A DNA stretch of 64,000 nucleotides from Filosporella fistucella. Lineage: Eukaryota; Ascomycota; Leotiomycetes; Helotiales. The notes under the pieces were generated by a model. It was given only the letters and a program-made list of their open reading frames with translations. It had not been told where the DNA came from and ran no database searches. This document shows, one piece after another, positions 60,631 through 64,000 of the stretch. The translations under genes were made by a program, and so were the position numbers. Positions within the stretch are counted from its first letter, which is position 1, and every line of letters starts with the position of its first letter. The stretch is taken from contig JAQJZZ010000010.1 of assembly GCA_030077755.1 (NCBI GenBank), forward strand, positions 930,001-994,000, given 5' to 3'.

Positions 60631-63414
60631 ATGGCCAAAGAAGACAACGTAGATGAACGTAAGAGAATTGGGGAAGGGAAAAAGGTCGATCATCGAAAGG
60701 ATGTAGTGGAGGATAGTGTACGACCTGGAGAGAAGCGTCGTCAGCGTCTGACAATGAAAACAACCCCTATGAGATCGACACCTCCTCGAGTTGCACTGCG
60801 AGCAGAAAAAGCTCCAAATTCTTGTCCAGCATCAACGTCCGGGGGCACTTTTTGCTCTTCCCCAAGCCAAAGAAGTCTACGTCTATATTCGAAAACTCCT
60901 CCAGCCACTGTAAGAGTGAAGCCTGGATCAACTTCTTTCAAGTCCGCCAAGTCAGTTAAAAGCTCGTCCAGCCACAAGGATGAAAGGAATAGTCCATCAA
61001 ACGCTCTCAGGGAGCTTGAGCTCAGTTTGGTGGGCAAACAGGGCTATACGATCCACCCGTATCGACTGTTTATGCCTCATAAAAATGAAAGCGAATCCCT
61101 GATACATCGCAGTCAGCAGTCATCATCTTACTCTTCTGGGGCAAAGCCTGGTTCCTTCTTAGTAAAAGTCTTGCCCCCTCTACAGTTTCCAAAAGCTGTT
61201 GTACAGAATCGCGACGGTAAAAGCGATCTCAACTCCAATAGTGACTGGCGGTCTGTCAGCTACACAAGACCTCTCACACCCATCCCAGCGGGGATTCTCC
61301 CCTCCGAGAATAGCGAAATCGAATTTTCCTGCATTCCTGTTGAAGACACCAAAGTGGAAACGTACAACCAATCCTTGCTCTCGGATATAGATAGCATTTC
61401 AAGCTTGGACGTTCAATACACAAACGAGAACACACCCACACGAAACCTCGGTGTTTATCCTACATTATATGACAAGAGGAAACAAGGCGGTTCTGAACCT
61501 ATTCTGCCTGCGACAGATAAGTCATACCATAGCAAAGAAGATAAGCAACCTAGTATTCGGACAACAGATTGTGCCCCAGCTACACATTTTGATAGGCAAC
61601 TGTACGACCAAGATTGGGATGGGACTCCGACTTTGACTAAAGGCACACCCAGCAGTGGCCGCAAGCGTCGGAAAGAGAACACAAATGACTCTTTCAAATC
61701 TGTGAAGTCCGTCAAATGGGATCCTGCCATAGTCGCTCTAGGTCCCGTGAGCTCGGCAGTAAGTCAGAAGTATGAGCACGCCCCTGAAGCCCCTGCTTGC
61801 ACAGAGCCGTCCACATCCAGAAGTCTAGAAACCAACTTGAAGGACTTTGCAAAAACTCTCACAGAGCTCAAAAAAGGCGATCGCAAAATTCTGCACCAAA
61901 TTCTGGATGCTTTAAAGAACGTGGAAAGTGAAGATGACCAAAGTGACGTTTCAAAAGGAAAAATTGGAAAACACATATTGGCAAGCCTTGGTGTACCATC
62001 TAGGGACGAGGATAAAGAGAATCAGCTGCCCAAAAGGAACGGCAGGAAGTATGCTTCAGGTTCGCGATCTTCAATCTTCAATATCGAGCCAGCCAAGTCT
62101 CGTGGTCGTTCTAATCATCACCTATCTGCACCGGAGGATAGAAGATACAAGACCAAAGCAGATGCCACTGAGATCTCTGGTCCGTTCCTTGATTTTGAGG
62201 CGAACCATTCTGTAGACACAAAGTACAAGATGAAGCTTCCTATATGTAGCAGAGAATCTCATCCATCGAAGAAAGTCAGCTGCGAGGATAGCGAGGCTGC
62301 ATTTGACGCTCCATCCGTGGTTGAAGTTGGAGTAAACAAAGCAGATGACAAGGAAGACTGTAAGTCAAATGCTGGAGTGAGAAAACTTAATCCAGAGGCT
62401 ACGGCCTTTTCCGACAACACAGAATCAAGTTACCAAAATGGCCATAACAAAAGCGGCTACAAAGCCGATCAGGAGCGGCAACCGTTGAGTATTCCGAGAA
62501 CACGACCCTACTCAAGAGAAAGATCTTCTGAAAATACAGAAAAGCTCTCACGTACAGTCAAAGTACGAAAATACATACCCCCAGCACTTCGTAATTCGAA
62601 CCAAATCGAAAAGATTGAGAAAACTGGCAACGACCCTATCTGGATTAAAACATCAGACTTGCCATTGCCCAGCTCTCGTGCTGGAGTAGTAGATTCGGAA
62701 GCCTCCACAAACTTCTTCACTCGGAAGTGGCTTGAGAGCTTGGAACCTCGTTTACCTGAGTCACACATACAGCTTCTGTCAGGAGAGAGTTCAGCGAAAA
62801 GACAGAAAGCTCGAGAGGATTTCCTACTGAAAGGAACCTGCTTTCCTCAGGATGTCACGACTGAGATTCAAGATCTATGGTTCCCTCCAGCTCAATGGCC
62901 TGCGAACTTCCCTCTCATTCCAGTCCAGGTGCCTCTAGCTTCCGTCACTGACCAGCAATTTTCTGTGCCCCCTCTACCATACATTCCTATCGCACAACAT
63001 GGCTATGGAATACCACCATGTGGCTCTTCAATTCTAGAACAAACATCCACGGTGAGATTTCGTGTGAAGAACACTTCGCCGCCAGACCTTGAAGATAGCA
63101 ATGACAGGCCAGGCCGAACCGCAGACAGACTTGATCCAATCTGGGCGGACCGACTTCTGAAAAACTTCATGGCTAAATATCCATCGACTGGAAAGTTCAG
63201 GTGGGCACCGCCTCCACCGCCACCTGTGCAGAAAACCAAAGCGGCAATTATACAAGAGAAGCTTGAACGTTTGTTGTATCAAATGAAAGAAAAAAAAGCA
63301 ATCGAGGGCCAATACGAATCCTACAAAGTGAGGTTTGGACAATGGTCCGCTAATGTGTCGAATAAAGGAGACTCGTCAAGTAGTGAGGCCTCGGGAGCCA
63401 CCCCAAGTATTTGA
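60631..63414 (+). CDS. Large disordered hypothetical protein, 927 aa
   Basis: A single uninterrupted frame. The first 150 residues are basic (Lys/Arg/Ser/Thr-rich). Most of the protein is charged, polar and without predicted domains. Patches that look more ordered are ETNLKDFAKTLTELKKGDRK with ILHQILDALKNVE (residues about 405-437, a likely helical hairpin), TNFFTRKWLESLEPRLPESH, LIPVQVPLASVTDQQF, and a C-terminal helix (AAIIQEKLERLLYQMKEKKA). KVRKYIPPALRNSN (Tyr648) resembles the YIPPHLR motif of Ded1/DDX3 N-termini, where it is linked to eIF4E binding. I do not recognise the family. It may be an RNA- or translation-related disordered protein, which is inference only. The frame is far too long to be chance. 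Confidence 0.88.
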   Translation: MAKEDNVDERKRIGEGKKVDHRKDVVEDSVRPGEKRRQRLTMKTTPMRSTPPRVALRAEKAPNSCPASTSGGTFCSSPSQRSLRLYSKTPPATVRVKPGSTSFKSAKSVKSSSSHKDERNSPSNALRELELSLVGKQGYTIHPYRLFMPHKNESESLIHRSQQSSSYSSGAKPGSFLVKVLPPLQFPKAVVQNRDGKSDLNSNSDWRSVSYTRPLTPIPAGILPSENSEIEFSCIPVEDTKVETYNQSLLSDIDSISSLDVQYTNENTPTRNLGVYPTLYDKRKQGGSEPILPATDKSYHSKEDKQPSIRTTDCAPATHFDRQLYDQDWDGTPTLTKGTPSSGRKRRKENTNDSFKSVKSVKWDPAIVALGPVSSAVSQKYEHAPEAPACTEPSTSRSLETNLKDFAKTLTELKKGDRKILHQILDALKNVESEDDQSDVSKGKIGKHILASLGVPSRDEDKENQLPKRNGRKYASGSRSSIFNIEPAKSRGRSNHHLSAPEDRRYKTKADATEISGPFLDFEANHSVDTKYKMKLPICSRESHPSKKVSCEDSEAAFDAPSVVEVGVNKADDKEDCKSNAGVRKLNPEATAFSDNTESSYQNGHNKSGYKADQERQPLSIPRTRPYSRERSSENTEKLSRTVKVRKYIPPALRNSNQIEKIEKTGNDPIWIKTSDLPLPSSRAGVVDSEASTNFFTRKWLESLEPRLPESHIQLLSGESSAKRQKAREDFLLKGTCFPQDVTTEIQDLWFPPAQWPANFPLIPVQVPLASVTDQQFSVPPLPYIPIAQHGYGIPPCGSSILEQTSTVRFRVKNTSPPDLEDSNDRPGRTADRLDPIWADRLLKNFMAKYPSTGKFRWAPPPPPPVQKTKAAIIQEKLERLLYQMKEKKAIEGQYESYKVRFGQWSANVSNKGDSSSSEASGATPSI

Positions 63415-64000
63415 TCGAAGGGCTCGGGTCAAGGTGAATTGATTCCGTTATGAATAGGTGTCGGGTAGAAAGAGAGTTTTGAATCTTCTCGGAACAGTGG
63501 TTTCTAAAAAATGGGGGGGCAAGTATAACAAAGCGATTATCGGACTGCATGAAGGTTTTTAGAAGATAACTTGTATCATTAGACATCGGACTTGTGTTTT
63601 ATTCTTAGGCTTCGCTTTAATGGATTCTAATTACCTTACAGTTGGTCTGATAATTGACGTTATCCATCTTAATCTGTGTTTTGAAGTACTTTCTATGAGC
63701 AGAAGTTGTGTGAATAATGAACAATTGGTGCAGTCATTGGATGCACACCCTGTTGAGACAAACCACCGACAGTCTGTGGTCCTTAAAACATATTAGCTAT
63801 AAGAATTTTTGGTTTGTGGTGAGGAGTCAGATACCTAGCCAAAGCAGCATTGATGTTCTCTCGACATTTCCAGCTAGCTTCGTACCGTAGCTGACGCACG
63901 GGTACCATCCTGTACCTTGTCCAAGCCCAAGTACCTGCATCGAGATCGTCTCGTCTTTCAACCCGAACTTAACGCGTCAATATTATTATCCAACAATCCA
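63415..64000. other. 3' flank and right edge of the window
   Basis: The 3' flank of the 927-aa gene followed by about 400 bp in which I see no coding frame. The upstream region of a gene outside the window may begin here. Confidence 0.55.

Overview
This window is nuclear DNA from a filamentous ascomycete fungus. Genes are split by short introns (mostly 45-65 bp, GT...AG). Many reconstructed proteins look like typical Pezizomycotina orthologues: RACK1/CpcB, Snf1, Has1, Erv25, Nce102, Mim2, U1-C, eIF2-beta and an EF-hand NADPH oxidase. The plant cell-wall-degrading genes point to a saprotroph or plant-associated species. A leotiomycete is my best guess, but this is inference; no rRNA or other decisive marker is present.

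Layout. 1-160: 3' end of cytochrome c oxidase subunit VIIa. 0.2-3.0 kb: gene-poor, with an imperfect inverted duplication that looks like two copies of a small coding unit. 3.0-4.5 kb: RACK1/CpcB, whose fourth intron may encode a structured RNA. 5.2-7.5 kb: NoxC-type NADPH oxidase. 9.2-9.7 kb: doubtful small gene. 10.5-19.3 kb: carbohydrate-active enzyme block with an AA9 LPMO (+), an AA9 LPMO (-), a CBM1-GH6 cellobiohydrolase (+) and a GH131 beta-glucanase (+), with no other convincing gene between them. 20.6-21.9 kb: HMCES/SRAP DNA-protein crosslink sensor (-). 25.1-27.2 kb: NCS1 nucleobase permease. 31.5-32.9 kb: glutamine synthetase. 33.3-34.2 kb: conserved-looking, probably mitochondrial protein of unknown function. 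35.3-37.8 kb: Snf1 kinase. 39.1-39.9 kb: U1-C (-), with a 6-nt micro-exon. 40.1-40.9 kb: Erv25. 41.5-42.0 kb: GFA/CENP-V-like zinc protein (-). 44.0-45.8 kb: Has1 helicase. 46.2-50.5 kb: large JmjC / zinc finger / AT-hook chromatin protein (-). 51.3-52.6 kb: Coq2. 54.3-54.9 kb: Nce102. 55.7-56.1 kb: Mim2 (-). 56.5-57.6 kb: eIF2-beta. 57.9-58.2 kb: small hypothetical (-). 58.5-60.0 kb: Aim24-like protein. 60.6-63.4 kb: 927-residue disordered protein.

How they fit together. The block at 10.5-19.3 kb is a coherent cellulose/beta-glucan attack set: oxidative cleavage by the AA9s, processive hydrolysis by GH6, and beta-glucan hydrolysis by GH131. All four products have signal peptides. Snf1, about 16 kb away, is the family that relieves carbon catabolite repression of such enzymes; the link is functional, not operonic. 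Most remaining genes are unlinked housekeeping genes: mitochondrial (Cox9, Coq2, Mim2, Aim24-like), splicing (U1-C), ribosome biogenesis and translation (Has1, RACK1, eIF2-beta) and nitrogen metabolism (glutamine synthetase, nucleobase uptake).

I found no intact transposon, tRNA, rRNA, CRISPR array or secondary-metabolite cluster, and nothing I could call a wholly new multi-gene system. The observations most worth following are the candidate intronic RNA in RACK1, the U1-C micro-exon, the inverted duplicated small coding unit, and the contrasting gene structures of the two neighbouring AA9 genes. Exon boundaries were worked out by hand from splice signals, reading-frame continuity and family motifs.
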